A DNA stretch of 64,000 nucleotides from Crossaster papposus (taxonomy: Eukaryota; Echinodermata; Asteroidea; Velatida; Solasteridae). A program made the position numbers and the translations under genes. The stretch lies in the NCBI GenBank assembly GCA_037893245.1, contig JBAIAA010000608.1:62001-126000 (forward strand), written 5' to 3'. Below the pieces are notes generated by a model. The model worked only from the letters and a program-made list of their open reading frames with translations, searched no databases and was not told the DNA's origin. Positions 1 through 12,265 of this stretch are shown piece by piece (position 1 is the stretch's first letter; each line of letters opens with the position of its first letter).

Positions 1-227
1 GGTTTTGGAGGAGAAACACAAAGCAGAGATTAAAGGAGAGAGACAGTGGAAGAACCAACAAAGAACCGATTTAAACCTAGAGAGAGAAATAAAAGAGGAG
101 GTCAAGAGGGATCAATGAAGGATAGACCGGGGTTGAGATGAAACAAAATAAAAGTTGAAGACCGAACAAAGAAGGGTTGGGGCGTAGATAAGAAAAATTT
201 CATAAGGCAATATTTGGCCCTTCTAAG

Positions 228-3200
228 TTGGATGCCACAAAGAGGTTCTTCAGGCAAAAACTGTTTGCGTTATGTCTTCCTCAGCTTCTCAAGGAGGTTT
301 TGCTGGACGGCATCACCTCTCGTAGTCACGGCGACGAAGACGCATCTCGACTCTCTTGGAATCTTCTCGGCGTCCTGTCTCAGAACGACTCCGGGGATCT
401 GAGGTGAGTCTAGTTGTGTAATCTGACAGAGGCATCACACAAACTAGAGTTGTGGCGCGGTCGAATGTTGGGGAAGAACTTTGTGGCATTAAATACAATA
501 TTAATTTTTTTTTCAGACGTTACCTGCCAAAGGCCTGTCAGATGTGGTCCAAGCAAAAACTCTTATCCAGCAGTTTAGTCCGAGCTCTGCTATCGCATAT
601 CAACCATGAGAACGACCAGGTATGCTTACCTAAATATTCTTCATGCTTAGCAGATTTTTAAGCTCACAGCTTTAAACACTTGCAGGCTTTCAAGTATTCC
701 TATTTTTTTCTACTTTTCGCCTACTTTTCCTACTTTTCCTAAATTATCTTACTTTTCTTTGCTTGAAAGCCTGAATTCAATTTTGACCGTTTTTTTTGTT
801 CATTTAATTTTGTTTAGGCTGCATGGCTCCTGCTTGCCGAGGTCGCCCCTTGCTCCCCGAAGTTTGACCTTGCGGTCATCCGGCAGGCCTGGGATCGCTA
901 CAAGCACGCCGACTCGCCCGCCGAGCCGGTCACTCGCCAGCGCGTCCTGTCGGTCATGGGCAGCCTGGCCAGTCGCTTCAGCAACGAGGCGAGGCGAGAG
1001 ATGATCGCGGACCTCAAGGAGAGGCTGTTGGCGTTCGATGCCCCGCCGGAGCTTAGCAGAGCTCTGGTGTCCACTCTCAACAAGGTACTGACTCGTTTGT
1101 TTTGTTTTTTTCTCGGGGGAAGGAGGTTTCAGAATGTGGCCTAGGGTTCAAGAATAGGAGGGTTCCCACCGCATCCTGGAAATCGGAGGAAACCTGAAGA
1201 ATGAGTTTCACTTTTTCCCGTCCTTGGAATCGCCCAAAAGAGAAAGTGTAATAATTGTAAAGCGCTTTGAAACACCACATTGCCCTGGGTATGAAGCGTT
1301 ATAGAAGCACCAACGTTACTATTTCTATTATAAAATCTTGAAATTTTTTGCCATTTTGAAAAATGTAGCATTCCACTTTGCTGCGCCTCTTGAAATGGAA
1401 TATTCCATCTGTCACTTCATGAAATTACTCTTTCCATTGCACTCATAAACATTTCCAACTCCTAGCTGTGCCTGGCCGTTGACGGCACCGAGGACCGGAC
1501 TAGCGCCCTCATGGATGCCATTGCAGAAGACACCCTCCAAGCCTGCAACGCCTACTTGTCCAAGATCGTCCTGGAGGAGGGCCCCTCGAGCCAGGCCGCG
1601 GTCAGCGAGGAGACCTTAGTCCGCTACCTGGGCACCCTGGGAGAGGTGGCCTGTATGTGTCCGGCCAAGACGTCGCGTCGCGTCATCATGCTGGTCCAGT
1701 CGCTGCTGGCCGGGCCGACTCGATTCGAAGGCAAGGGTTGTAGTTTGTTAGTTGTTGAGACTCTCTCCCAGGAGCCTTGAACTGTTATTTGGGTATCCGG
1801 GAAAGGTGGCCTGTCTGTGCCCGGCAAAGTCATCGCGTCGCGTCATCATGCTGGTCTAGTAGCTGCTGGCCGGGCCGACCTGATTTGAAGGCACGGGTTC
1901 TAGTCTGTTGGTTGAGACTGTCTCCCAGGAGACTTTTGCTGACAAAACCACGGGAAAGCAGCTGACTCTTTCAAGAGAGGTGGTCATGGGAAGAACTACC
2001 TAGAGCAGGGTAGAGCAGGCTTTCAAGTCAGGTCGGCGTAGCGGTTCTTTCCTGGCCCTCCATCACTACTTTTTCATACCGCCTGATCCAACATGTAGAT
2101 TGGGTTTTAAGTTCTTGATTCCGTGGGTTTTCTCCCCAGAATGTTCTGGGTTTTTCCTCCCATTTCTAAAACTGTAGTTTCTGCTTATTGCCTTTGTGTG
2201 TACTGGGACCTATCCTGCAATTGGCGCTCATGCTGTTGGATGTTGAATGAAATCAAGTATTCCTACTTCAAAAGCATTCAAAATTTAAAGAGAGGTCCTG
2301 TATCAAGAAAGTAACTTTTACTTCCATTTCGTATTTCTCCAAATAGGCGACTCTATTCACAGCAGCCAGATAGCCTCCCAGAGCCAGCCTCCTCTCTCCC
2401 AGTTTGGCAACGCCACACTATTCCTCTCGGACACGGTCCGGGCCCACGTCTTCATCGCACTGGGCAAGCTGTGTCTGCTAAACGAGAGCCTGGCTAAGCA
2501 GTGCGTGGCTGCGCTGTCCCGTGAGCTGGAGACCTCCACCAACCCGGCCGTCCGCAACAACGTGGCTGTCATCATGTGCGACTTGTGCATCAGGTGAGTC
2601 TGAAAACCAGTAGCCATATGCACCTGGGTGGATCATGGGTCGATCCTGGGCGGATCTTGGGTTGATCCTGGGCGGATCTTGGGTTGATCCTGAGTTGATC
2701 CTTGGTCGATCCTTGATTGATCCTGGGTCATTCCTAAGTCGATCCTGGGTCATTCCTAAGTCGATCCTGGGTCATTCCTAAGTCGATCCTGGGTCATTCC
2801 TAAGTCGATCCTGGGTCATTCCTAAGTCGATCCTGGGTCATTCCTAAGTCGATCCTGGGTCATTCCTAAGTCGATCCTGGGTCATTCCTAAGTCGATCCT
2901 GGGTCATTCCTGGGTCGATCCTGAGTCATTCCTGGGTCGATCTTTATTGATCCTGGGTCGATCTTTTATTGATCCTGGGTCGATCCTTTATTGATCCTGG
3001 GTCGATCCTTTATTGATCCTGGGTCGATCCTTGATTGTTCCTGGGTCGATCCTGGGTCGTTCCTTGATTGATCCTGGGTCGTTCCTGGGTCGATCACCTG
3101 TCGATCCTGGGTCGATCACTGGTCAATCACAAACCTAGATCTGAGACGGGTTCAGGCCGATGTAGCATGAATTTCAGACTTTATGAAATACAGACTCGTT

Positions 3201-6200
3201 GGTAGTATTCCGTTTTGAAATCTTGGAAAAACTTTTCGTGACATGACTGTCCTCTCGGTTAAAACTCTTTATCAATAAATATCTTCATTGCCTTTCAGGT
3301 ATCCCAACGTGGTTGACCGTTACATCTCCAACCTGTCCATGTGCTTCCGTGATGAATCCCGGCTGGTCAGAAAGCAGAGCCTGACGCTACTTACCCACCT
3401 GCTCCTGGTAAGCTAAGCACAGATAAATATTTGCTTAGCACTAACAACAGAGTACCAACCAAATTGTTATGCAATGCTATTGCTTGATGTAGCTGGTTAT
3501 CGTCACAATTTTACTGAGCACGGCAAAATATACGCTTAGCAAAAAATTGGGTACCAGCCAGAGTGCCATGCTATGTTATGGCTTGTACCGGGTTCTCGGC
3601 GCAAACATTTTACTAAGCGTTAGTCTTCTGCTTGGAAACTCCATGACCTTTGACCTAGGATTCAACAAACTTTTTGTTAACTTTTATTTTCTTGCAGTTC
3701 AAATAAATGACTTCTTTTGACTGCATTTTAAAATGTGACAAAGCAACTTTTAAACTTTTTCTTCTCCTCCCCTTCTTTCCCTCCCCCCCCCCCCTCCCTC
3801 CCAAATATTCAGGAAGACTATGTCAAATGGAGAGGCCTGCTGTTCTTCCATTTCATCACAAGCCTCGTTGACGACGTCAAAGAAATCCGAGATTTTGGTA
3901 CGCAAAAAACATCTCCCGGCCATTTTTGTGAAACCTTGCTTAGCAGTTCCATAAAATTGGCACCAGGTATCATAATCAGAACGATATATTGACCAACAAA
4001 AAAATACTATTACTTTATAATTTTATGATCGTCACTCGTCAATTTAGACTGAATTTATACTAAATTTTCTTTTCTGACTTTGACAGCCGAGTTCTCGCTG
4101 GTGCAACTTCTGTTGAAACGACACCCCAACATGCTGCATCAGCACTTTGTAGAGTCGGTCTTCCACTTCAACGCTTACGGCAAACACGGTGGTGAGTATC
4201 GTTTTCATATCTTGCCGCTCTTTCCCCAACTTGCGGTGCCGTGTGTCTGGGGGATCCTTCGTGGCCAGCCTTCCACAGGATTTTTCTGGAAAACTGCCTA
4301 GAATCAATCTATCGTTACACTTCTATACAATAGTTCTTTCATTCTTTTGAAACGTTCTAATTCTTTTCCTTTGTGACTTCAAGTTTTTATATTCTCCACA
4401 GTTCACTTGATTGTTTTTTTATTACTACATGTACCTATTGTCTTATATTTGTACACATTCCCGCCGTGAATTTGGCCACTGATGCCGGCACGGCGTTAAA
4501 CCCAAAACTCACTCACTCACTCCCCAACTTGCTGAACAAAGATAAAATTTGACGTAATATTGAACAAAAGAAATGACTGAAGCAGAGTTCGAACCCTGCG
4601 ACCTCCAGAGTGCCCTTTAGGTACTGAGGGCAAAGGTCATTTGAGGTCAAGCTCTAGCTCTAGGTAAAACAGGCTTGTCTCGTTTGACAACTTAAAGTCC
4701 AATTGCAATTAAACTTGGGTCATGTATGCAATATTGTAACCTTTATGGGATGGTTGTGTCAAAGGTCAAGTAATGAGGTCGAAGGATAGAGTTGTAAAAT
4801 TGGTCTCATTTTAAAACTTGAATTTAAAACTTGGGTCATAGATGCAATATGTACACTTGCATGTGATGGTGATATTAATTAAAGGTCAAAACTGAGGCCA
4901 AAGGTCATTTGAGGTCATGTTGTAAAATGGAGTAATCGCGAAAGTAGGCGAGACTCGTGGTTCGAGAACCAATCCTTGTTTTTAAACAAAACTTGACAGA
5001 AATGTACCCGTATTTTTTGTGTATTTCCAGTCTACAACCAGTTCAGCCAGACAGAGCGCGAGAAGCAGCTGTTTGCCTTGAAGGGCGCCCCCAACGCCGG
5101 CAAGCGGAGAACCGTCTACCGCTTTATGCTGCAGCACATAACGGACGAGCACCGCTTCAAGCTGACGGCAAAACTGTGTCAAGAGGTACGAAATGATGAG
5201 ACCTCGATTTGTGCATAATAATTAAGGCGTTGGATGTAATGGTGCATGTATAAACGACCATAAGGGGTTGTTCCCTCCGTCTCATATCGGGCTCAGGATT
5301 ACAATTCCTCCAGGGATACCAGACTTCTGGCAATCAACAGCACATCTTAGTTCCTCAGGAAAAAACCCCCAGGATATTAGGTTAGTGTTTTTATCATGTG
5401 CAGGTGGTAACAGGTCACATGGTTTTTCTGTGGTGTTTTCTATCCAGGTTCTCGCAGCTATTGTTGATGGTGTGCTCCCTCTGGACGAAGAAACTAACAT
5501 CCTCCTTCAAGACACACTGGATATTCTCTGTTGCAAGGTACACAAAACTACCATTTAGAGCCGCCATTTAGAGCCGCCATTTAGAGCCGCAGGTTACCCG
5601 CAGGTTACCCGCAGGTTACCCGCAGGTTACCCGCAGGTTACCCGCAGGTTACCCGCAGGTTACCCGCAGGTTACCCGCAGGTTACCCGCAGGTTACCCGC
5701 AGGTTACCCGCCGGTTACCCGCCGGTTACCCGCCGGTTACCCGCCGGTTACCCGCCGGTTACCCGCCGGTTACCCGCCGGTTACCCGCCGGTTACCCGCC
5801 GGTTACCCGCCGGTTACCCGCCGGTTACCCGCCGGTTACCCGCCGGTTACCCGCCGGTTACCCGCCGGTTGCATAGTACGTGTTTCCTTAGGCTGCCTGC
5901 ATTGAATTGAATTTTGTTGATGCTCTGTTGGCAAATTCTACGACACTTGCCTTCTCTTGTAGGAAATCAAGTTGACCTCTCTGCGACCCAAGGCGACCTC
6001 TGACATTGAGGACCAGATGGAGATGGCCGAGGCGGTCATGAACCAGGCCAAGACTAAGATCATTACTCAGGTGGTCAAGCGTAACGTCATCGAGAACATT
6101 GTGCCCATTGTCATCGCGCTCAAACACACGGTGAGAAATCGATAGCGTTACGTCTGCATCAGTTCAGTGGAGTTAGGTTAAGTTGTACAAAATTGAATAA

Positions 6201-8894
6201 TCAATATATTGATTGCCGATTTTTCTCCAGCTGGAGAAGGCCCACTCCCCGACACTGCGCCACCTGATGCTGTACCTCAAACAGCTGATGAAAGACTACC
6301 GAAATGAGGTCAAAGGTGAGTGAGCATGCTCAATCCTCATCTTAGAATCTGACGTACTATTAATATAGGCCGTAACTAGTTAGCAAGTTTCTTTATAGTA
6401 AGGTTTCATGAATTACAATATTAATTTAGTTGTCAACTCCGGCATTTTAGTAAGCTACTAAGTAAGCACTGGTTGGCTGTTAAAATTTGTGGTTTCATGA
6501 ATGCGACCTCTTTTTTTGGTCATTATTCAGACATCTTGGCGGCTGACCGCCAGTTGGCGACCGAGATCGAGTTTGACCTGAGACGTTTCGAGGAGGAGCA
6601 GACAGAAGCTGCCAAGAAACAACGGGCCGCCTCTGTTACCGCGGCAACCCCGCATCCGGGCAGCAGACCTGGCACGCCCGGGAGCAAGCCGGCCACGCCC
6701 AGAAACCGACCAGCCACACCCGTGTCCTCTCCTCGGCAGGTAAGAATTTCGCAGAGAATATTTACATCAAATTTGATTTGCACACTATTCAGTCTTAAAG
6801 TTAACTTTGAGACTTTCAAGATGGCGTACCCTGATAAAGATCTGTAATGAAAAGGCTAAGAAATGATGTATATTTGAAACCATTTTTGTTTTTTCCCAAA
6901 TTTTCTTGCATGTGCCCATTTGTTTAGGGTGTCGGCCTACCTGCCGTGCTTTCCCCCCGGGCTGTCGCCAACTGCTCCCCGCGGATTATCCGCACCCCTC
7001 GGGCGGGTATGGTGGACACGCCCCAAACCACACCCGATGCCACACCCAGGGCTACCAGTGAGGGTGAACAGGGAGAGAAAGAACCAGCCATCAACGGGGG
7101 TGGGCCGGCCACGCCTATTAGAACCAACAGGTAAGGCCATGGAGAGAAATATTAATTGGTGTAAGTTAGCTGTACCGTCTAATAAAAATATGCCAATACT
7201 TGTAATGGACCAATGATTTAACTTGTGATGGCGTTGAATTTAAACACGACAAATCCTTGTACTTCGAACCACAGACCGATCTCCCTGGCCGCCCAAGCTA
7301 TCGTCAACTCGGCCCGGAGGGCCATCGCATCGGCCAGGCGCTGCCCCCCGGTGACGACGACGACGACGACAGCGACAAATCCCCAACGAGAAGACCCAGG
7401 CTCGTCTCAAGCCATCGTGAAAACTGAGAAGCCATCTCCTCTGAAGGAACAGAATCCTCCCGCACAGACCAAGGTTGGGAACTTTTTTTCCCCCTATTGT
7501 TATCCTGCAATTTGTTTAATAGTCTCGGTGACTAGTCAAGGGGAGCTCTTGGAAGGCATTGTCTCCTTCCCCCATCCACAGCTCATTGAGAACAGCTCAG
7601 TCCTATTACCGTATCCGTTACTCTCTGTTTTAGACCCCGCCACGTCGCGGCATGAAAAGCCGTGCCGTCAGCACACCAGACCAGACCATCGCTAACATCA
7701 CCTTCCAGGCACCAATGGATCTCAGCGTCATCGGCCTGTCGTCTTCCCCAATCCCCAGCTCGCTTCCTATCAGGGTGTTTAGTGACGTTGACACCAATAA
7801 GGGTGAGTCTCTTCCTTGATACCCCTACCCCTACCCCTACTCCTCCCCCCCCCCCCCCTCCCTCTCCCTCTCGTTCCTATGGAGGATGCCACGCCATCCC
7901 TGAAACCCCTGCCTATCCCATTCCTTGAGAGAAGCAAGTCTCCCAAACTGTGATTTCACCCTCAACCCTCTTCCTCCAACCACGTCCAATTCCAACTCCA
8001 AACCCCATGCACTTCCAAACATTCCTACGCAAACCCCCATTCCGGAAGCCAAAATCCAACACAGCCCACCCCGATTTCCAAATCCGTGCAGCCCCTACCC
8101 CAGCCAACCTAATCGTACCAATCCTTATCCCCAGCGATTTTGTTCCTTTCTTTTTTCTCTCAAAGTTGTCGGCACGGCGAGTTGGACTCCCCAGCTGGAG
8201 GTGGAGAACAACAGAGATTTGCTCATCATGCTCTCTCCCGATCAGCCGTAAGTCAATCAGTTATTTGCAAATGCACCTGTCACCCATAATTTCCTTCTGC
8301 TTAGTGGATAAGCTTGAGGTTGCCATTGTGAAGTATGTCTCATTGTGAAGTATCCCTTGCAGAAGGGATTACTGGCGACGTGCCCTTTCAATCGCCTGGG
8401 TTTTTGTTCAAGGGCAGTGAGGATTATCACCTCGCAAATTGCTTCTTTTGTTCAGATCAAGACATGCCCCACGAGTCAGGCTTCTACTTTAGTTCTAATC
8501 CAGGTCCGCCCGCTTTGGAGGAAAGTCCTATCTCCCAATCCCTCGCTCAAAGAGGGTGGGGGTTGTCCCAGACTATCTGGGAACCGGGCGGTTTGGGATC
8601 CAAGCCTAGACATTGGCACCATTGAAGTCCCATGCACAGACTTCATATCCAGTAATTATTAGTGTATTAATTAACAATTGCAGGACGCCGAAGCCTCGAA
8701 CCTGGAACATCACTTCCCCGAGACAGCGCGCCCGCTCGCAGATCACCAGTGCCCCTGGGGGCACAGACGCTGCACCCGAAGTGGAGAAGAGAAGGACCCG
8801 GGCCAGCACCTCCTTAGGGCTTCTCCGGGAGGAAGAAGAGGCAGAGATAAGAAATTCCCACCCACGAAGGAGCTCGCGATCAAAGCTGAAGTGA
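228..8894 (+). CDS. NCAPD3: Condensin-2 complex subunit D3 (3' part of gene, 18 exons)
   Basis: HEAT-repeat subunit of condensin II, which compacts mitotic chromosomes in the nucleus. Exons read: 228-403, 517-619, 818-1084, 1466-1730, 2347-2593, 3299-3407, 3813-3897, 4087-4191, 5031-5185, 5448-5537, 5963-6130, 6231-6315, 6531-6739, 6928-7130, 7275-7473, 7634-7802, 8166-8247, 8684-8894 (TGA). All phases join, giving 975 aa; the family is near 1,500 aa, so the N-terminal third lies left of the window. Recognisable blocks are RNNVAVIMCDLCIRYPNVVD, RLVRKQSLTLLTHLL and ENIVPIVIALKHTLEKAHSP, which fit the D3 rather than the D2 family. The tail from exon 13 on is basic and disordered, with many S/T-P sites (RPGTP, KPATP, RPATP), as expected of a Cdk-regulated condensin tail, and ends in an RRSSRSKLK-type segment. 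The left edge of the first exon is the least certain border. The intron after exon 4 appears to use a GC donor. Confidence 0.93.
1797..1932 (+). repeat. Decayed tandem copy of the 3' end of NCAPD3 exon 4
   Basis: The segment repeats about 1640-1773 (the last ~90 bases of exon 4, its donor and ~40 bases of intron) about 158 bases downstream. Shared strings include GCGTCGCGTCATCATGCTGG and GCTGCTGGCCGGGCCGAC. The copy has in-frame TAG codons where exon 4 reads Gln-Ser, so it is not usable coding sequence. Confidence 0.85.
2095..2190 (+). repeat. SINE body fragment
   Basis: It shares the strings ATTGGGTTTT, TTCTGGGTTTTTCCTCCCA and CTAAAACT, in the same order, with the reverse strand of 58740-58844, where they follow a tRNA-like head. 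Only the body is present here. It lies in the intron between NCAPD3 exons 4 and 5. Confidence 0.55.
2637..3129 (+). repeat. Minisatellite, GATCCTGGGTCATTCCTAAGTC-type units
   Basis: About 20-22-bp units built from GATCCTGGGTC joined to CATTCCTAAGTC, later drifting to CTTTATT and CTTGATT versions. It starts about 45 bases after the exon 5 donor of NCAPD3 and fills most of that intron. Confidence 0.95.
3410..3640. repeat. Degenerate member of the 'GCTTAGCA' inverted-repeat family
   Basis: Strings such as AAGCACAGATAAATATTTGC, TTGCTTAGCA and ACGCTTAGCA match the clearer copy at 34012-34254. No intact termini are visible. Confidence 0.5.
4451..4523 (+). repeat. Retroelement 3' end with (ACTC)n tail
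   Basis: The string CGGCGTTAAACCC followed by a CTCACTCACTCACTC tail has the form of a non-LTR/SINE 3' end common in marine invertebrate genomes. The rest of intron 8 of NCAPD3 (4192-5030) is otherwise unremarkable, with recurrent 'aggtca' text and an antisense tRNA-B-box-like string near 4585. Confidence 0.45.
5552..5872 (+). repeat. 12-bp minisatellite GGTTACCCGCMG
   Basis: It opens with three imperfect GCCATTTAGAGCC units, then runs of GGTTACCCGCAG that switch abruptly to GGTTACCCGCCG. It begins about 14 bases after the exon 10 donor of NCAPD3. The block order (all A-type, then all C-type) suggests stepwise expansion of one variant. Confidence 0.97.
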
Positions 8895-8964
8895 TCAGCA
8901 CTAAATAAGATGTTCAAGTATTCATACTTTTTCTAGTTTGTGTTTCCTTGCTCCTACTTTTTCC

Positions 8965-9119
8965 TTAACCAGTTCACGCAGTTTTCCCCAGATTCAAAAC
9001 GGATGATGCATAAACACGCCACAAGCAAGGCAAGAAGTGTCCATCAGCAGCGAGCAAGGCCGGATATGCGTGGGTGTGCTTCCCGGTACTATCGTCCTGA
9101 ACCCGCTTCGGATCGAGAC
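8965..9119 (+). repeat. TTAA-flanked MITE family 1, 5' fragment
   Basis: It opens TTAACCAGTTCACGC and continues with TCAAAACGGATGATGCATAA, then 'cagcgagcaaggcc' text. Fuller copies are at 32051, 41225, 54626 and 58346. It lies just past the NCAPD3 stop, probably in the 3' UTR. The right half is missing. Confidence 0.75.
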
Positions 9120-10249
9120 ACTATCATATGTAAATGTTATTGCGAAGGAGTACTGCAATGTACATCCAAGAGCTTAGTTGAGGATGGAGCACAAGTGTTG
9201 TGCTGTTAAATTGTATTGTATTAAGTTGCTGATGAAACCATAAAACCCGAAGTTTAAGAAAATTTGAAAAAAAAAATTGTTTAACAAAACCATCATGATT
9301 TAATTTTAATAGAAATACAAACTGCTGCTTTGAAAATCAATTGTGATTCTCTGATATGTTTTATACTGTTTTGTAGACAAATGCTGAAAAAAGTGAGCTA
9401 AATTTACTTGAGTTGTTACTTGTTTTGTTTCATATTGAGTATCTGTGAAATAGACTTCATTCATATCATTTCATCCAATGTAATAGTTTATTGTATTAGT
9501 TTTTGTTTTTTTCACTTTTAATAATAATGTTCTGAAAAAAGTATAACCTAAACCAATGTTACATGCACTTGAAATATGATACACTAAAAGAGACATTCAG
9601 GCCACAAAGGAGTGATGGTTACATATATCAGGTCTGTACTTTTTTTGAATCGGCAGATGTCCTTTATGCATAACCTTTCTTCTTGGGTAGAATGTTCTAA
9701 ATACAATTTCAGCCGGGTTATGCACGCAAATGTTGGGCTTTTTAGGGGGTGCTCAAATAGTGGTTACATTGTCAGTTTTTCTGATTTGAGGCGTGCGATC
9801 GCACGCCTAAAGCTTCCTGAGAAGTGCTAATAATCGCACTGTACCTCACACCTCGGCATAATTATACTACATAGGTCGTTAAAAAAATGTCATTAAAGAG
9901 AAAATGGCTTTACTGTAAACTAACCAAGATAAATATTATTTAAAAAAAAATAGTATTGTTCAGTCTCTGGTTGTATTATCTTTCATGAAAAATGTCACTC
10001 TGTTTTGAAGAAATACCTTCTACACCAAACAAACAACTACAAATCTTCAGTGGTTTTGCATAGTTAAAAACAAATCATAGAAAGAACCGACGCCGGTTGA
10101 AAAAGAACGTAGTTTTTTTACATTCATGGTTCTAAAACTTCGGACAAGTCAGTTTATAAATATTCATGCCAAGGAAACTACAAAAATGCCAGCCTGATGG
10201 CCCATCTCGAGAGAAGGGTATCAACTAGCTTATACTAGTAGAGCCAGGG
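9120..10249. other. AT-rich intergenic interval between convergent NCAPD3 and TMEM101
   Basis: No coding pattern is visible on either strand. It should contain the 3' UTRs of both convergent genes. The one distinct item is a perfect 20-base palindrome, AGGCGTGCGATCGCACGCCT, at 9789-9808. Confidence 0.6.
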
Positions 10250-11817
10250 TTAAGTCGCAAGCAACAGTAACATAGCTCCCATGCCTAAGTCGTTCAACAG
10301 AATGGTAGCTTGGTTCCAGTACTCCACGCGCTGTCGCTGCCAATACGCGAAATCCAGATCCACCAACGCCGCTACCAACAATAGCAACAGCAGCGCCCTT
10401 GCGGCCGCCTTGACCCGGTACTGCGACAGGAACATGAGGCTGCACACCATGCAGATTCCGCAGAATGCAGAGACGGCGACGATACCCCCGGGGACGTGAC
10501 GGACGAAGGCGTCCTGCTCCGTGGCATCTCGGTTGATCTGAAAAGCCAGGACGATGAAGTAGGATGCCAGGAGGCTGCACCCGAAGGGGAAGAGCTTGGC
10601 CAGGCGGTACCGGCGGCTAAGCTCCTCGTGGGTGCGGCTGGCCAGGATCAGGTTGGAGCCTATCACGCCCAGATCTCGGGACAGCATCCGGATCTGTTGA
10701 CCAAAAAACAATTTTGTTAGTAAAGATTGGGGGAGACATCTTATTTGGCCTTGTCACTTAGGGTTTGAAAAGGGCCCCCCTTACCCTGACCGGTCTTCAG
10801 CCCACTCTTGTCTAATACATGGCCCTGTCTGACCTGAATTCCTTTATAAAAATAATCCCGCGCCTCGGCTCGGTGATGTTTTAAATAATCCCGGCGCGAA
10901 CTGGGTAAGTAACTTAGGTGCTTGAGCAGCTCTATGTAATTGGCCCCTGTCTTTGTCTGAGTATCTCAATTTTTTAGACTAGCTAAGATTTGAAGTGTTC
11001 AGTCAATACCATTAGCCACGGTTTATACTGCAGCGATGAGATCGTGTGCGTGACTAACGTCATGATGGCAATCTGCACAGCACACATCAAGGCAAACAGT
11101 GATCGCTGGGTAGCAAAGGACATCATGCTCCCCTCAAGCATCAGGAAGGCTATGTGGATGTAGATGACTATTTGGGGATAGCCTTCCGGTCTGTAGAAAA
11201 AAAGACATTAAATTTTTTACGCCTTTTTGTGTGAAATAATTGTATTATTCTCGCGGTCGGCATTACGTCACAAAGGGGCAAGCTGTCAATAGCGACATGA
11301 GCTAAACCTTAAATTTTCCCCTTTACAATAAATTGCATGAAACAATGGGAAGATAAACGAGGTTCTGTTTGACTGCGAGAATTTAAAATTCCAATGATGT
11401 ATGCTGCAAAAGTTGTTTTTAACAGAACTTTGGAGTGAAACTACACAATTAATCTTGCTTTAGTACTTTTATAGGAACGGGGTCCAAATGTAAAATTGCA
11501 CAATCGCCCAAATATATAGAGCTTCAGTTCTACTGAATTCTAAATTAACAAAACCTGTCCCTAGTGAGGGCGCTGTGTCAATCTCTAGCGTGTCCGAAAA
11601 CTGGGCTGTCTAACGAGTAAACGTTGTTAAGTTATACATCACGCTTTTGAAGGCCTAACGTTAACGTTAAAATAAGCAAATCTTACCTTCCGTTACTCTG
11701 CCGTTCATGACACAGCATAGCAAAGACAATGGCAGAAGCAAAAGGCATTCTAGTCAAGATGAATGCACCCAATTTCTTTAAACTGAGAGAAATTTTGCCG
11801 CCACTGGGCGCCGCCAT
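10250..11817 (-). CDS. TMEM101: Transmembrane protein 101, three exons, complete
   Basis: Small multi-pass membrane protein; its molecular role is poorly defined in the family. Exon 1 is 11687-11817, starting ATG GCG GCG; exon 2 is 11010-11190; exon 3 is 10250-10693. Each junction has GT/AG and matching phase, giving 251 aa, close to the ~257 aa of the vertebrate protein. Matching blocks are ILTRMPF in exon 1, MSFATQRSLFALMCAVQIAI in exon 2, and in exon 3 RMLSRDLGVIGSNLILAS, a HVPGG motif and AYWQRQRVEYWNQ before a last hydrophobic helix (LGMGAMLLLLAT). At least six hydrophobic segments can be read. The gene starts 448 bases from the oppositely oriented TBC1D9 start, so the two may share a promoter. 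Confidence 0.9.
10847..10916 (+). repeat. MITE family 1, right-end fragment
   Basis: The string CGCCTCGGCTCGGTGATGTT followed by CCGGCGCGAACTGG is the right terminus of the family seen whole at 58346-58568. It lies in intron 2 of TMEM101. Confidence 0.8.
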
Positions 11818-12265
11818 CTTGGAAACTTATTAATCGGGTGCTCAATCTTCACTCCCTTTCATGTTCGGCTTACCATATTGTCGTCGGGGTACCGGGTGAT
11901 AGACTTTGTGAGGTAATTTCAATTGGCTTTTCACATTTTACTTGAATAATTGATGATAAGTCTGAAAATGATATTGTTATTCATCTGTAAAAGTGTGTCT
12001 GTTGAATCATTAAAGTTAAACGACTCTAAATAATATTCTATATTCTAAATTGTATTCTGAGATTCCTTAATATAGGCTGGAATTAAGACTACTAAACACG
12101 TAGAAAGTCTGGTAAGCGACTCTTTTAATACGTGAATCCGTAGGACAGGATGCCAGACTAATTGTCGTATGCGCGTAATCGTATCTAAAACTCAAGACAG
12201 GTCAGTGAATTTCCTCGATGTTTTACCACAATTTTCGCTCCCTTTTCCCACTTACTGGCTGAAAA
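11818..12265. promoter_or_regulatory. Putative shared promoter region of TMEM101 and TBC1D9
   Basis: The 448 bases separate two divergent start codons. No TATA box sits at a convincing place. Assignment as a bidirectional promoter rests only on geometry; untranslated exons could lie elsewhere. Confidence 0.4.

Noticed and set aside
7225..7695. A separate 156-codon gene
   Set aside because: It overlaps NCAPD3 exon 15 in the same frame and only continues into the intron; splice sites and phase place it within NCAPD3.
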